64,000 nt of DNA. Origin: Acanthopleura granulata. Its lineage: Eukaryota > Mollusca > Polyplacophora > Chitonida > Chitonidae. Below the pieces are notes generated by a model. That model made no database searches, had not been told where the DNA came from, and worked only from the letters and a program-made list of their open reading frames with translations. Shown here piece by piece: positions 17,450 to 30,900 of this stretch (positions within the stretch are counted from its first letter, which is position 1; each line of letters begins with the position of its first letter). Location of the stretch: assembly GCA_016165875.1 (NCBI GenBank), contig JABBOT010000080.1:33386073-33450072 (forward strand), read 5' to 3'. Made by a program: the position numbers and the translations under genes.

Positions 17450-17740
17450 ATCAATCAAATTTATGAATCTAAGCAGCTCAGAGTTACTGGCCCTGTTGAG
17501 GAGCTCTTCAGAGATGAAGAGTAGATTTCTCGTGTGCCATGAGTTAATTTGGGATGCAGCCGATCACATGACACTTGATAGTATCTGTGAGTTACGCTGT
17601 TATTGACGGGGAGAATGATTGTCATCGAATTTTAGTGGTTCATTAAGAGGAAGCTTATATCGATGATCATGCCGGGGCCGGAGGGAGAGTTGGTGCGGAG
17701 CTCGGGGGGCCAAGTCGACGGTGAGATTTAGGGGCGTGTT
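17450..17740 (+). promoter_or_regulatory. Possible MROH1 promoter and leader exon
   Basis: A locally GC- and CpG-richer stretch (about 17660-17790) ends in a good donor (cgacg|gtgaga near 17718). The first MROH1 coding exon has an acceptor just before its ATG, so an upstream leader exon must exist. This is the best placed candidate, but it is inference. Confidence 0.25.
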
Positions 17741-18084
17741 GACAGTGCAGGGAACAGATGCCCTGTTGTTCACACTGACTCGTGGTCCATCCCCCTGGAT
17801 CGACCTTTTTTTCCAGATAGCACTATACCCTATTCTCAGATCATAGATAAGGGTAGATAAGACGTGAAGTGAAGGTTTCACTTTCGCTAATTACTTGCCT
17901 TTTTTTGCATTTGCATCCTAAAGAAAGTCCCCTTGTAGGTTTTTTGTCAGGGTTGTCATCTGAAATTAAAGAGAGGAGGTGGCCTTTTTGTGTGCAGAAG
18001 TCATTTTCCAGAGGTTGCCATTATCAAAGCAACATAATGTACTGCAATGTGTCATTAATACATGACGGTTGTCAGCGTTATCTA

Positions 18085-18360
18085 TGGGGCCTCTGTGGCT
18101 CAGATGGTTAGCGTACTAGCACAGCGCAATGGCCCAGAAGCCTCCCACCAGTGTGCTCACTGTGACTTCAAGCCCAGCTCATGCTGGCTTCCTCTGGCCA
18201 GTCGTGGGAAGGTCCTCCAGCAACCTGCGGATGGTATGGGTTTCTCCGAGCTCTGAACAGTTTTCTCCCACAATAATGCTGGCCGCCATCCTATGTACAT
18301 GGGGATAAGTGAAATATTCTTGAGTATGGCATAAAACACCACTCAAATAAATAAATAAAT
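18085..18360 (+). mobile_element. SINE, full length, with target site duplication
   Basis: A tRNA-derived head contains a clear A box (TGGCTCAGATGGTTAGCG) and a B-box-like GACTTCAAGCCC. The conserved body and (AATA)n tail follow. Flanking repeats TCAGCGTTATCTATG and TCAGCGTTATGTATG form a 15-base target site duplication. A second copy of the 3' end follows at 18361-18430. The element lies about 800 bases before the first MROH1 coding exon. Confidence 0.88.
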
Positions 18361-18906
18361 CAGCGTTATGTATGTATATTGGGATAAGTGAAATATTCTT
18401 GAGTTCAGCATTAAACACCAATCAAGTGAATAATTATTATGTTGGGGTGGCTGAGGGGATGGGGGGACTGAGGTGCTAAGAATAAGCCAGGCAACTGACA
18501 GACCTCCCAACTTAGAGCTGAAGATTTTGTTGAAACCAAACTGCAGTTTGGATGTAAATATTTATGCTCCATTATTGTTGCTATCCATGGTGATAACAGG
18601 GCAAGAAAATTTCTCTTCACAGAACATTTGAAATCCTAGTTGCAATTTCTTCACTCCACCTTAACACTTTTGCCAAAACTATGTAGTGTAAAATGGCATT
18701 GTGCCCGTCATCTACTTTTGTATTTGTTGTCTTATTTCTATTGAATTGAGCACATTTAATTTTGTTTAGCTTATACAAATGCAAATGGAATTGCAATAAT
18801 ACATAATGAGGATATAATTAATGAAATATAGTTAATCTTGAAATGGTTAACTGGAATGTTTACCAGTTAGTAGATATTATGTTTGTTGATGTTGACATTT
18901 TCAGAG

Positions 18907-21900
18907 ATGACCATGGCCCTTATCGATGCTGCCCATGACAAGGACAGTGGTGTACAGGAGAGTGTTGCCAATGCATTGTTTGACCTTGGCAGGAAGAAGA
19001 CAGCTCTGGTGCTGAGCTCATGCTACTCCTACCTGAAAAAACATTCTAAGGTTCGTCTGTGTATTCACCTGTAGATACTGAGCATGCATTTAGCCAAGCT
19101 TACGCTATAGTGGTTGGGTTTCAGATCTAAGAGGCGAAATCGGGCATGATCACCCTGCGTAAATCTGTTTGAAATTTGTTTTCGTTCAAATTCTTATCAG
19201 AAAATGTTAGATAGAGATCATAGTCATGGATACTGGATGACCATGCAGATATTTCACACAGGATTACACAGTTATTCATCTTTGCTCCTTTTCAGCTCTC
19301 ACAAGGACACCGTGTGGTTATCCTACAAGTTATGGAGCGAATTATCAAAGAGAACCTGGACTCTGTTGATCCCTCTTTGTCTGTAGACCTCATCAAACAG
19401 GCCTCAGAAGAACTGACTCATTCAAAGGTGTGACAGCTCTAATTACTATCTGGTTGTAATGGAATACAGCTTCAGTTATATGGTGAAATTGGGTTTTGGT
19501 TTCATTTGTATATTTGATAATAATAATAATGATAGGAAATGTCCAGATTAGGGGTAAGTGTATTATGTGATAATATACATGTGCTGTTGGTCCTAATCAG
19601 GTTTATTGCAGTGATGAAACGTCAACATGATTATTCCAACCTCTCATTTTCTTTTTTGCATATGTGTTTGTTTCTTCTATCCGTTTTTGAAGGATGTGGT
19701 ACCTGAGTGGCAGACTGCTGCTAGTGGAGTTCTGGTTGCCCTGGGAAAAAAGTACTGTAACGAGGTGATGGAGGTGTTACTGGAGAAGTTTCAGCCGGGT
19801 ATTTTACCTCACTTCTTTGTTGTGCAAACCATGGCCAATCTGGCCTCTGCTAATGGTAAGTGCCAACATCGAAACATATTCAGTCACGTGTCTAAGGAAC
19901 GGGTTATCTTAGAAAATTTTTATTTCATGTTAATTTTTCTCTTCTCAAAAACTGTGGTGATGTCTTAAATGCTCTAGTTGGCATAGTTTATATATTTGAC
20001 TATGTTATTCATTTTTCTTGATTATGACTGTTCTGTTGATCTTGCAAAGAGGTTTTGGGTAGGAAGATAAAATGATATCCTACTGAAAAAATATAAAAAG
20101 TGTTATCAGCAAAAGGATTAATATCTGTGACATCTATGTGCCTTTAAAACTGCACTTTTTTGAACAACAGATTTTTTAGCAAATTTTAGTGATTTTCAAA
20201 TTCTCCTTAAGTAGCATTGATTGTGTGTCCTGCAGTCTTTCACCAACTTACTGCTTTCTGTTGGTCTTAATCTCACATGTTCCAGTGAAAACTTTCAATA
20301 CTTTTTTGGCAGAGGTGGGGAAAGTGTTTGTAAACTTCAGCGCAGTCTTGGGCTAGAAACATTATTTAGATGTGTAGCCAAGTGTGATGTAACATAATGT
20401 GTATCATCGCATGTATTATGAGACAGTGAGATTACACCTCATCTGTTATTTTCTCCGTAGTGTACGGGATGGTGCCTCACCTGACGGCTGTACTGGGAAC
20501 CATGTTACCCATGCTGGGAATGGCCAAGCAAGACAACATAAGATGGGTCTTCTCCTCAGGTAACATAGAAATGTGCAATCAAGAAATGAGAAATCAAACA
20601 TCACTCTTTGATGTGTAAGCTTGTCTTTTTGTAGACCAGTATAAGTGACTCCTGAAGTCATTAATACTCTGAATTTTCTGAAAATATGGCTTAGAATAAT
20701 TCTCTTCATTAGCAGAATATATGGTCAAGAGGAAAGGGTACTTTTGTAGCACTTGGGGGAGTAGGCTCCAGTTCCTGCTGGATTTCCAGCCCCTATAAAC
20801 CTGATTCCCCTCATATAAATGAAATAGCCTTGAGTGCAGCATAAAACACAAGTTAAACAAACATGGATGATGATTAACATCATTAAATCAAACTGTCTGC
20901 AAGGGATTAAATCACGGCATCAAGTATTGTTCTGTGTTTCAGCTCTTTCCAAGTTCAGCGAGGCCATCTTGGATTACATTGCTAACATTGACAAGGCCCC
21001 AGATACCACTGTTACCAAAGAAGTATTTGCTGGAGAAATCTTCTCTGCCTATGACATACTTTTCAATGTGTGGCTTCAGTCGAAAGAGGCAAAAGTAAGT
21101 AGAAAACATTTTTCATGAAAGATTCATAAAATTTTAGTTTTTAGTGTGGCATTTTAATCAATTTTCTTACATAGTGAAGCACCAAAAAAACTTTTGATAT
21201 TGATTTTTTAAGGTTGTCTGTCTGGAGAATAGGACACTGGATGTGTTGTGACTCCAGTATTGGGTTCTGAAATATTCTTTTGCTACATAGTGTAATGATT
21301 TGCATTTGCACATGCTCTGAAAGTGCTTCATTTGAAATTAACACCTGTTGTTGTTTCAGCTTCGTCTGGCCATCATTGAGGCTGTTGGTCACATGACACA
21401 TTTAATAGGCAGAGACAAGTTAGAGGAACAGTTGCCACGGTTACTCCAGGGAATTCTGGGATTGTATAAACGCCACCCTGAGCCATACCATATCACACAG
21501 GTTTTGTTTTATTTTTACATTCTGAGCCGTTTATTTTCCTTAGGGAAGGTCTGCAGGCAACTTGCAATTGGTCGTGGGTGTCTCCTAGAGCTCTCCCAGA
21601 TTTCCCCCCACCATACTGATAAAGCAGGTTGATATTGTACTAGTAAAATATTTTAAAAAGTGCATATTTAGAGACCTAAAATGTCATAAAATATTTTATT
21701 TGATGCTGAAACTTACATTTTCCCTGGTAGGATATAATAAAAGAAACCTTAGAATACCTGTCTTAGATCAGCAAGTCAAATGAGGAACTTTGTCAAAATG
21801 TTTACTGCTATAAAATTTGGGTCAAACTCCAACAATATTTATGCAATTTTTGGGTGTCAGATATTTTCTGGATTCATAGATTTCATGAATTCTGATATCT

Positions 21901-24900
21901 GACAAACTCTGGTGTATGAGAGTCCAGCTGGTATAAGACATGCTGTAAAGTTTTATAAAATGAAGGTTTTATAAACATGAAGGTTTCTGCTCATCCTGTA
22001 TCTTGTTTCCTCTGTCATTTTACCTGACTGCCAGAATATAAGTGAACAATATGCAGATTTATAACACATCTTGAGTACAAGACAAAACACCAGTTAAATA
22101 AATAAAGAAATGTATTTGAAACATTAAATCTGAATAGACAGTTTTGTAAGTGTACCTTGTGTGTTTTGACAGGGTCTGGCCATGATACTGGATGCTATCT
22201 GTCAAGAGGGTAGTGTGATTTTAGACCCACACCTGGATAACCTCCTAAATGTACTGTTTACTCAGGTAAATGATTCACCTGTAGCTATATCTGTGTGCGA
22301 GGAGGGTAATGTGATTTTTGACCCACACCTGTATAACCTCCTAAATGTACTGTTTACCCAGGTCAATAATTCACCTGTAGCTCTATCTGTGTGTGAGGAG
22401 AGGAATGTGATTTGAGACTCACACCTGGATAACCTCCTTAATGTACTGTTTACTCAGGTAAATGGTTCACCTGTAGCTATATCTGTGTGCGAGGAGGATA
22501 GTGTGATTTTAGACCCACACCTGGATAACCTAAATGTACTGTTTACTCAGGTAAATGATTTACCTGTAGTTATGACTGCATGGAAGGAGGGTAGTGTGAT
22601 TTTAGACCCACACCTGGATAACCTCCTTAATGTACTGATTACTTAGATAGATGTCCTCCTCGATGGTCCAGGAGTGGGCCACAGTGTACTGATTACAGGT
22701 GCTTGCCAGTCAGTGGAGGTGTGGGGTCAACACTGGCCTTAGACATGGAAATTTTTTTGAATCTCTGGCTTTCACTGCTTGTGGGGTGACAGGCAATAAG
22801 CGGCTGCCAGCACTTGTATGACCGTCTCATGGCTCATGGAAGACTATATGTACTGCTCTATATGCTTAAATAAAGGTTTCATTCATTCACTCACCAACAT
22901 TGTGTGCAACATATGGGAATGTTTATCTGTGGCTATTCCACCAGTAACACTGGCTGCGGTCAAGATAGTGAATATACGGGAATGTTTATCTGTGGCTATT
23001 CCACCAGTAACACTGGCTGCGGTCAAGATAGTGAATGTTTCTTGAGTGACACAAAACAACGGTCAAATGAAATCTAAATATGGTTTTGTTCTCCAATGAT
23101 GATATTTATTCTTTGTGTCTGAGTTTCACACACATTTAGAAGCCATGTTGTAATGTTGCTGTTTTGACAGGTATGTGTCCCATGTGAGTACACCAACCCC
23201 ATGGCAATGAAAAATCACAACGAGCTGCTGCGATGTTTTGCCATCATGGGTATGTCTGTCTTATCTTCATGGGGATTCTTCTGTAATTGATTGTAATCTT
23301 CTTTATCATTCTGTTGGAATTTAACAAATAAAAAACCTAGATACTGATGAATCTGTTGAGCATAGTGATTCTTAGTGATTCTTAGAGTCAGTCTATATAT
23401 TTAGATAAAAGGCCTTGCACAAATAACCTACAAGTCAAACTGAAAAAGCCAGGTATCTCATAGAGTATTTGTAATCTAGACTTGACGTTTTGTATTTAGG
23501 AGTTTGAGATGGGGTTGTTTGTAATTCTAGTTTTTGCCAGCTATAGGATACATGTAAATAACTCTTACAAGTTGTGTCATTCATGTTAAGTATTTTATTT
23601 AATTTTTATTACAGCACGGTGTTTCTCTGGCAGAATTATTGGGTTCTTGTTGCAAAAGCTAGAAGGTGGAAATGAGAGGGTAAAGTTAGGTGGTTTGTCA
23701 GTCTTCAAGCATCTTATAAATGCAGCCAGTAAGTACTCTGCTTAAAATAACTCTTTTGAAGATAATATCCAGCAGCTGTAACGATTGAAAGATAAGTGTC
23801 TGTAATAATCACCTTTGCAAAGTAGAATAGATCTCTATGTATATGCACCATGTTTGGCTACTCTGATGATTTTAAAATTGCCAATCTTAGTACCTCTGTT
23901 CTTGGTGGTCAGCAGGCAGGGGGAGGGGGTCCAGTGTCATGAAACATAGCCGGAGAGGAAAGACAGCACTGTAAATATGTAAACACAGGGCTGACCCCTG
24001 TCCCACTAGTAGACATTGTTGTGGTCTGATGTGTTACAGTTTTCTTCTGTTTTCAGCATCATCAATGGAGGATAAGAGAGAGGTGGTTGTGTCAGGATTA
24101 AAAATGGTTGCCAGTGACAACAACAATAAGGTATTTATAAACTTGAATTGTTCTGGTGCCTGGTAATGATGCCCCTTATAAGATTTAAAAGACATTATCA
24201 GCATTTTCTTGAGCATCTCAAAATTGACTCAGAAGGCCATTTGTATCATCAACTCTTTGTAAGGGTCTTCATAGTTTTCGTGTTATTCTTTGCATTCTGT
24301 GTATTTATGTGTACCTTTATTGATAAGTTTGAAATGATTTTAAAATTTAGGTCATTCCTCTGCTTTTCATATTCAGATCAAAAAGATGTTTGCACAAGTT
24401 GTCATAGCAATGGCGCATCATGGTTACCTGGAGTTGGAAGGAGGACAACTCATGGTGGAATTTATTGTCAGACAATGTGCACTGCCACCTGATGTACCAG
24501 TAAGTCATTGAAATTGATATAGACAGAACTGTACTGTGGGACAGTTAAAGAAATCTCCTTTTAAAGACACATGGCATTTAATTTCATGGTTATGCGTGCT
24601 ATTTCTTTGCAAATTATTGTTTATTAGTGTTTGTGAGTGACATCAGTTGAAATACATCTGCAGTGAGTAACTGGAATTATATTTTTTTTTTTTTTCTCTG
24701 ATTTCAAAACTTGCATAAAAATATTTTCTTCTGTAAAAATTTATATTTATTTGGTATATACGTAAGTGATATGTAACTTTTTATTTGCTGCTGCTATTGT
24801 TGTTGGTTTGGTTTGCTACTGAATTTCTTGCAGAAAACTTTACCGCCTAACTTGTTCTGTATTTGCTTGTTTCAGGGTAAGCGTCCAGCAGATCCAGAAT

Positions 24901-27900
24901 TTGTCAGCAATGATCAGCTGCGCCAGATGTGTGCTAACATCCTCCAGCTTATCACAACAACCATAGAGCTCATGGAGTCTGTGAGTTACAGATTTTTCTC
25001 CCCTTTTAGACCCGATACACAAATTTCCCTGGTGTAGTAACTTTGTGCTTATGAATGTTTTCCGAATTGTGCACTTACGCGTCTTGAGTCACCAACTTTT
25101 CCAGTTGTAATAAATGTGATAGAACCCGCCCCAGTGTTGATCTCCTGAGTTACAACAAGAGAATGGCATACATATGTATGTTAATACTCTACATTGGCTC
25201 TCGGCAGGTATTATGGCCATACCTGTTGGAATTGGTGATACCTGAGGCCTACACAGGTGCTGTCGGAACACTGTGTAAGAGCCTGGCTTACCTGGCCAAG
25301 AAAAAGAGGGAGGAGAATGCTGATGACTTTGAGATTGATTTCGAATCAGATGGTAAGATTTTTACTCTGCATTTAGTTGATAAAACCCACCCCCAAGCCA
25401 TCTCTTTCTTCAACATTTAATATCCTGATATAATACACACTTCATAGCTCCTTCCAAATCTTGATATTTAGTACTTTTTTTGTGTTAGTTTTTCAATTTT
25501 CTTGAGGATATTCAGGCTGTCTTTTTTTCAAACATCTTAATTTTGTAATTCATTGTGTTTACAGTAAACCTTCCCAAACCACCAGTCTTGATTGCCAGAC
25601 TCATGGTAAGTGGGCATTGTGTGGGAAAACTCCTGCTGAATTCTGAGAATGATTGAGTATTTTAAGAGTTGACAGATTCTTAATTGTCAGAGTTTTACAC
25701 TATACTAGCAAACATTAAACTTCTGCAAAGACTGCAACATTTATACGTTTATGTCTCACCTGACTGAGGCTGGAAATGCCAACTGTGTGTCAGGTGTGTT
25801 GCCGTAGCTGAATAGATCGAAAACTGGATTGAAATGTTTGACCTCATGGAGTGATATCTGTCTGCAGCTGGCAGTGTACAGTAATTGAATGAAGCATCAA
25901 GGAGCCTATCAGTTTGAAAATCCATAAGAAAAGGCTTCAGACTGACTTGTTTTTTCATTCTCTCCAGATTTAAAAAAAAAACAAGAATATGTTTATTTTG
26001 ACTTTAAATCCGATATATTTGTCATCCCTCTTGTTTGTAACGAATAAGTTAGTTAGTTATAAATAAGATTTTCTCTTATTGGCAGGTTCTGGCAGGCCGA
26101 CCAACCAATGGGAACGATCGCGGGATCCATGTTCTCACTTTGATGCAGTTCATATCTCCAAACCTCCATGAGAATTTGGTGTCCATTTGGGATACTGTCA
26201 TCCCAAAGCTTATTCATTTCTTGGAAGGTAAATCTGCCGAGTGTTTGGTATGCTGGTCGAATGTGTTATGTTTGCCACACACACTTTCAGACTGCCCTAT
26301 TTGTAATTTAAAAGCTGTTCAGATGAAGGTGGCGAGGTTTCTGGGTGCCTTTGCATGGTATCATGAACGTATCCCTCAGACTTCCTGTCTTAATTCTACA
26401 CCTGAACCAAGAGCTGGAGATTCAAGGTACAATGTAGTTATGCAAAGTTAGGACTATGTAGATGTCCTTTTCTTTACAAAATGATTTATGTGTACTTTTT
26501 ACATTTTGCTAAAATTATTAAACCATCAGTTTTAGGTGAAGCATTGCCCTGGGGTAAAATTGAGAGAATACACGTACTTGTGATTTAAAAGAAAGAGTGA
26601 AGGTTTGGCTGCTAACACAAAACAGTTTTCACCAGTATTTGACATGTAATACATGTCATTATGTAATACATAATGTGCTTTAATAGAAATCAAATTTCCG
26701 AGAGATTCCTGTTTTATAACTTTCTCTTATACTTTGACTCATGTATATCCTAAGACTATTCTGACCTGAATCAAATTTATAACAATCTAGTTTTTGTTTT
26801 CAGATGCAATGGACAGTGATAAGGAGTGGTCACAGAAGAATTGGGAAGACCTCATTCTGAAAGTTTGTATTTATTGATTTGATAGGCGTTTAGCACCAGA
26901 CTTCATTATATTCCTCTTATACGTTGAGTGAGCATATTATCAGTCAGGAAAACCATAGTTCTTGCAGCCAACTAATGCACATTGTCAGGTACCTGACAAA
27001 CCTTCTGACCTTAGCCATAGCAGATCCTACCATGGCAGTGTTTGAGTAGAACAAGGCAGGAGCCAAATGAGGCCCCACTAATGACTTTTGAAAACGAAAT
27101 CACATTCCACAATCCATGTGAGAAGATACAATCTCCTGTAAGAGGGTAAACCTGTTGTTTTTAAAAGCAGTCTCCAGAAATACTTCAGATTGTTTTCTGT
27201 GAATGAAATGAATCAGATGTGGTGTCATATCACACAGATGTGACCTGAGTAAAAAAAACAATCTGGTCCCCCTTCAGATTCTTGTATAGCTGATCAAATG
27301 CCTTAAATGAATAATGGAAAATAGTGTAGGGGACAGTTTTGCTTTCCATGCTTTGAGTGATACTGACTTTGTCATCTCGTTCATTTTCACTTCAGATTTT
27401 CTATAAATCTATGTGTGCTTCAGATGCTGTCCAAATCGTTGGATGAAGTCCAGGATGAAGATTGGATAGCAGAGCTTGGAGAAGCTTTTGGTCAACAGAT
27501 TCCCCTCTACTCCAACATGCCAGAGGAAAAGGTCGGTCATGACAAAAACATCTGAGTAGCTTAAACCACAGCTGTAACTGTGAATACCACCTGTGGGCCA
27601 TTATTTAATATTTATAATCATAACTTTTAAGCTATACAAAATTGTTGCTGATTTGCTTCTGTTTCAGTTAGGAAAACTAAGGCCAAGCTACATTTTCAGA
27701 TTTATATAGCTGAATGTGGTGTGCAACCAAGTGTGACCTTGCTAGACGATGTAATCTGCAGTCACCTGTCACCACCATAGGCCCACCAGGGTTGACTTTG
27801 TATTCCTGTAAGCTGGAGATTTCATTTCGTGCTGGCAAAAGTAAGTTGTTCATAAAGAGGCTTTTTGTTTTGTTTCTGATTACTTTTTTGTTACACTTTT

Positions 27901-30900
27901 ATTTTATAGTCAAATTGTCAAATTATTCTTTTATATATATGTTTGTATATGTTTTCAGAATTTTATATACAAGAGCCTAGGTATTGTGTGCAGAAAATCA
28001 ACCAAGAAGGAGTTTGTGACCAAGCATTTGGACATAATATTTGGCTCAGTGCGACACAGCAGTCAAGTGGAAAGGGAGGTAAATAGATACTGAAATCTAG
28101 ACTGTCTTTCATCTTACTGTAAAAGAAAATGTAACCCGGCCAAGTTACATGATTGTAAGTGTTTGCATGGTGAAAAGATCTATTTGGTAATGTTTAGAGC
28201 TCTAATAGGGCAGACTTTATTATATTAATTACGGGTTGGGGTGTTGTAAGCAAAAGGTTTGAGGTCAATCCAAAGTCCATTGAAGGTTAAGACTTCAAAA
28301 TAGGCAATCAGGGTTCATGTACATCCAGTCTTAGCACTAAATAGAAGGACCAAGAACACACACTACTAATCAACATATTCATTGTCTTCTATCGCATGGT
28401 CCAGCTTAAAGACCAGAATGACAGAGTGGACAGGTATAAAGACTGAACAGGAGAGGGTCAGCCAGTAGCTCAGAAACTGCTGGGCTAACAGATTTAAAAA
28501 GGGCACATTTCAAGCTATCCATATATGTACAATATAATCATGACATGATTTGGTGTAATTTCAGGCTTATTTCTTGAACCAAACAGAAGAAAAACGTGAC
28601 CACGAAAGCTGGCCTGGGAAACCATTTTTAATAGGTTATCTCCCCTGGATGCCATGCCAGTTTTGATCCCGTGATCAACATGGCTCTTGAGTACCATCTT
28701 GCTTGCAATCTTCTCCGTCTGGTCAACGAAATATACCTCAAAATAAAGCAATTTTTCATCTAACATATATTTTTGGAATGTGCTTTGGTGACTGTATTAC
28801 TTTGATAGATGTCCAGGCAACAGTGCATTTGCTACAGTCACTTACGTGTGACTGGTCCCATCTGGTCCAGTCTTTATGCCTGTCCGGCCTATTATTCTGG
28901 CCTTTATTCTGGCCCGTTGGAGTGGCTTGCAATTCCAGTGAAACAGATCAAAAAATACATTTCAGCATTGGATTCAATTTGTCAAGGAGAAACATATGTC
29001 ACATTTCACAATTTCACATTTGGCAATTTCCCATTTCTGGTCTCCCTGGAGAAATTTTACCATTTACTTGTAGTTTGTGGAATCCATCAGTGTATTATAT
29101 TATACTTGTTTTCTTGCAGGAAAAAATCTTAATTTCACAATCTGTTGCTGCACAGTTAAACTGGTGTTGGACACCATTTTCGTGTACAATAAAATTCTGC
29201 CATACAATGACAAAAGGAAGCAAGTGACAAAAGGAAAATTTCCAAATTTGATTTTGCTTGTATCTAATTTATAACACTTAGAATATTCTGGGGCACTCTT
29301 CCAGTTATCCTCTTTTTAGTCAAGTATAAAAGGAGGCTTTGGGAAATACTATTGATATTAGCTGCAATTTGCTTTCCACAGTCAAATGAAATGTTGGTCA
29401 TCCAAAAATTTGAATGTCACTTTCTTCCTTTTGCCACTGTCTTCCTTTTGGACTTTAATGATCCTGAGTGCTACATCTGCTTGTTCTCCTCTAGGGGTGT
29501 GCCATTGCACTAGGATTCTGTGCCGCTTCCCACCTGGATGCTGTCCTTACTAAGCTGGACAGCGTTGTCAAGACTGACCTGACCAAGAAGTCTGGCGGAC
29601 TCCTCAGTTTCATGAAGGTTGTGAATTTAATAGCACTAACATAGTCTGAACCATTTCTTGGTATGAGGATTATATGAAGAAATTTTTAATGACATTTTTT
29701 GCCAAACATATGGTAATGATGGTATGAGAATTTTCAGTTCATTTTAAGGGAAATCAGGATTTTATCTGATCTTCATCCCAAATGGCCAAAACTAATCATT
29801 TTGCTAATGGAAGTTTGCTAGTAGAACAAATTCCAGCTGATTATGATGTAAAATATTCTCTGCTGTGAATGATTTTGTAATGAAAGAAACCTACAGTTTC
29901 TTCTCACTTTATTTAGAAAACCATACTAAAACTGTGTGCAGATTGTGTAGTAAGATAGTAGACAGGAACTTAGTTGTGTCGTTGCAAGGATATACATATG
30001 CTATAAAGAGTCATATTTATCATTCATGTTCGATAAGTACAAAAAATATGCATCATAACAGTGTCATGTTTGTGTAACAGTGACTTGATGAAATGGACTA
30101 TGTATGCATTCAAACATTCTTTTTAGAAGGGAATTGTGTGAAGACTTGAAGGCCATTTTGAAATAGCCTAGACTACTCTAAGTTAATACATGTATGGGCT
30201 CTTACACAATGTTACCTTAGCTCTTGTGGAAACTAAAGAATAAGTAACATGCTACAGGATGTTTAAATGACTAATAGTTGGCTGTTGTTGTCACAAAGAT
30301 GGCCATTGGGATACTTGCCTGAACTGTACACTTACACACTTCTAAGTGATTGAATTTATGTGATGTACATGTGCAAAACCAAACAACAACAACAACAAAA
30401 GTGCATTTAATGCCAGGAATCACAGACAAAAGCAGGACATGTGTGATCATAGCCAGTAGACATTGAATGTAACGCCTTTTGCAGCGCCATGACGCGTTGG
30501 TCCCAAGCTGGCTTGACACAGCAGGAGTAATACGTTATGAGTTTGCCCACAAGACATTATTGACAATGCAGGAATGAACAACAGACTATACAACTTTGAC
30601 CTGAATTACCTTTGGCGGGAATGATTCCCAACTGGTAAAGTCCTGGTTGTGTTGTAGCAGGACAAGTCGGATGGGGACACGGAGAAAATCAAGGCCACAC
30701 TGATGTTGTGTTACGGGTTTGTCACTCTCTACTCCCCGCCCTCTCTGATCGTGTCCAGAATGGAGGCCACTATACTGAGGACCATTAACCCCTACCTGGT
30801 CAATGTCAAGGTCAGAGGTTGGAGAAATATATAATTTAAAGATCTTGTGTATGTATTTTTGAAAAGAAAAAAGAAAAATCAGTGTACGGATTGTAGAAAT

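Noticed and set aside
18085..18160. Functional tRNA gene at the SINE head
   Set aside because: A-box and B-box words are present, but the arms do not form a full cloverleaf. The same head recurs with the SINE body elsewhere (for example 33620 and 61739).
22290..22550. Extra MROH1 exon units as constitutive exons
   Set aside because: Units 2-4 each lack their own acceptor, and unit 3 has an in-frame stop. The conserved protein order goes straight from exon 7 to 23171.
28515..28766. Minus-strand ORF of 83 codons in MROH1 intron 18
   Set aside because: No recognisable family, no splice context, and it lies within an intron of the opposite strand. A chance frame is most likely.
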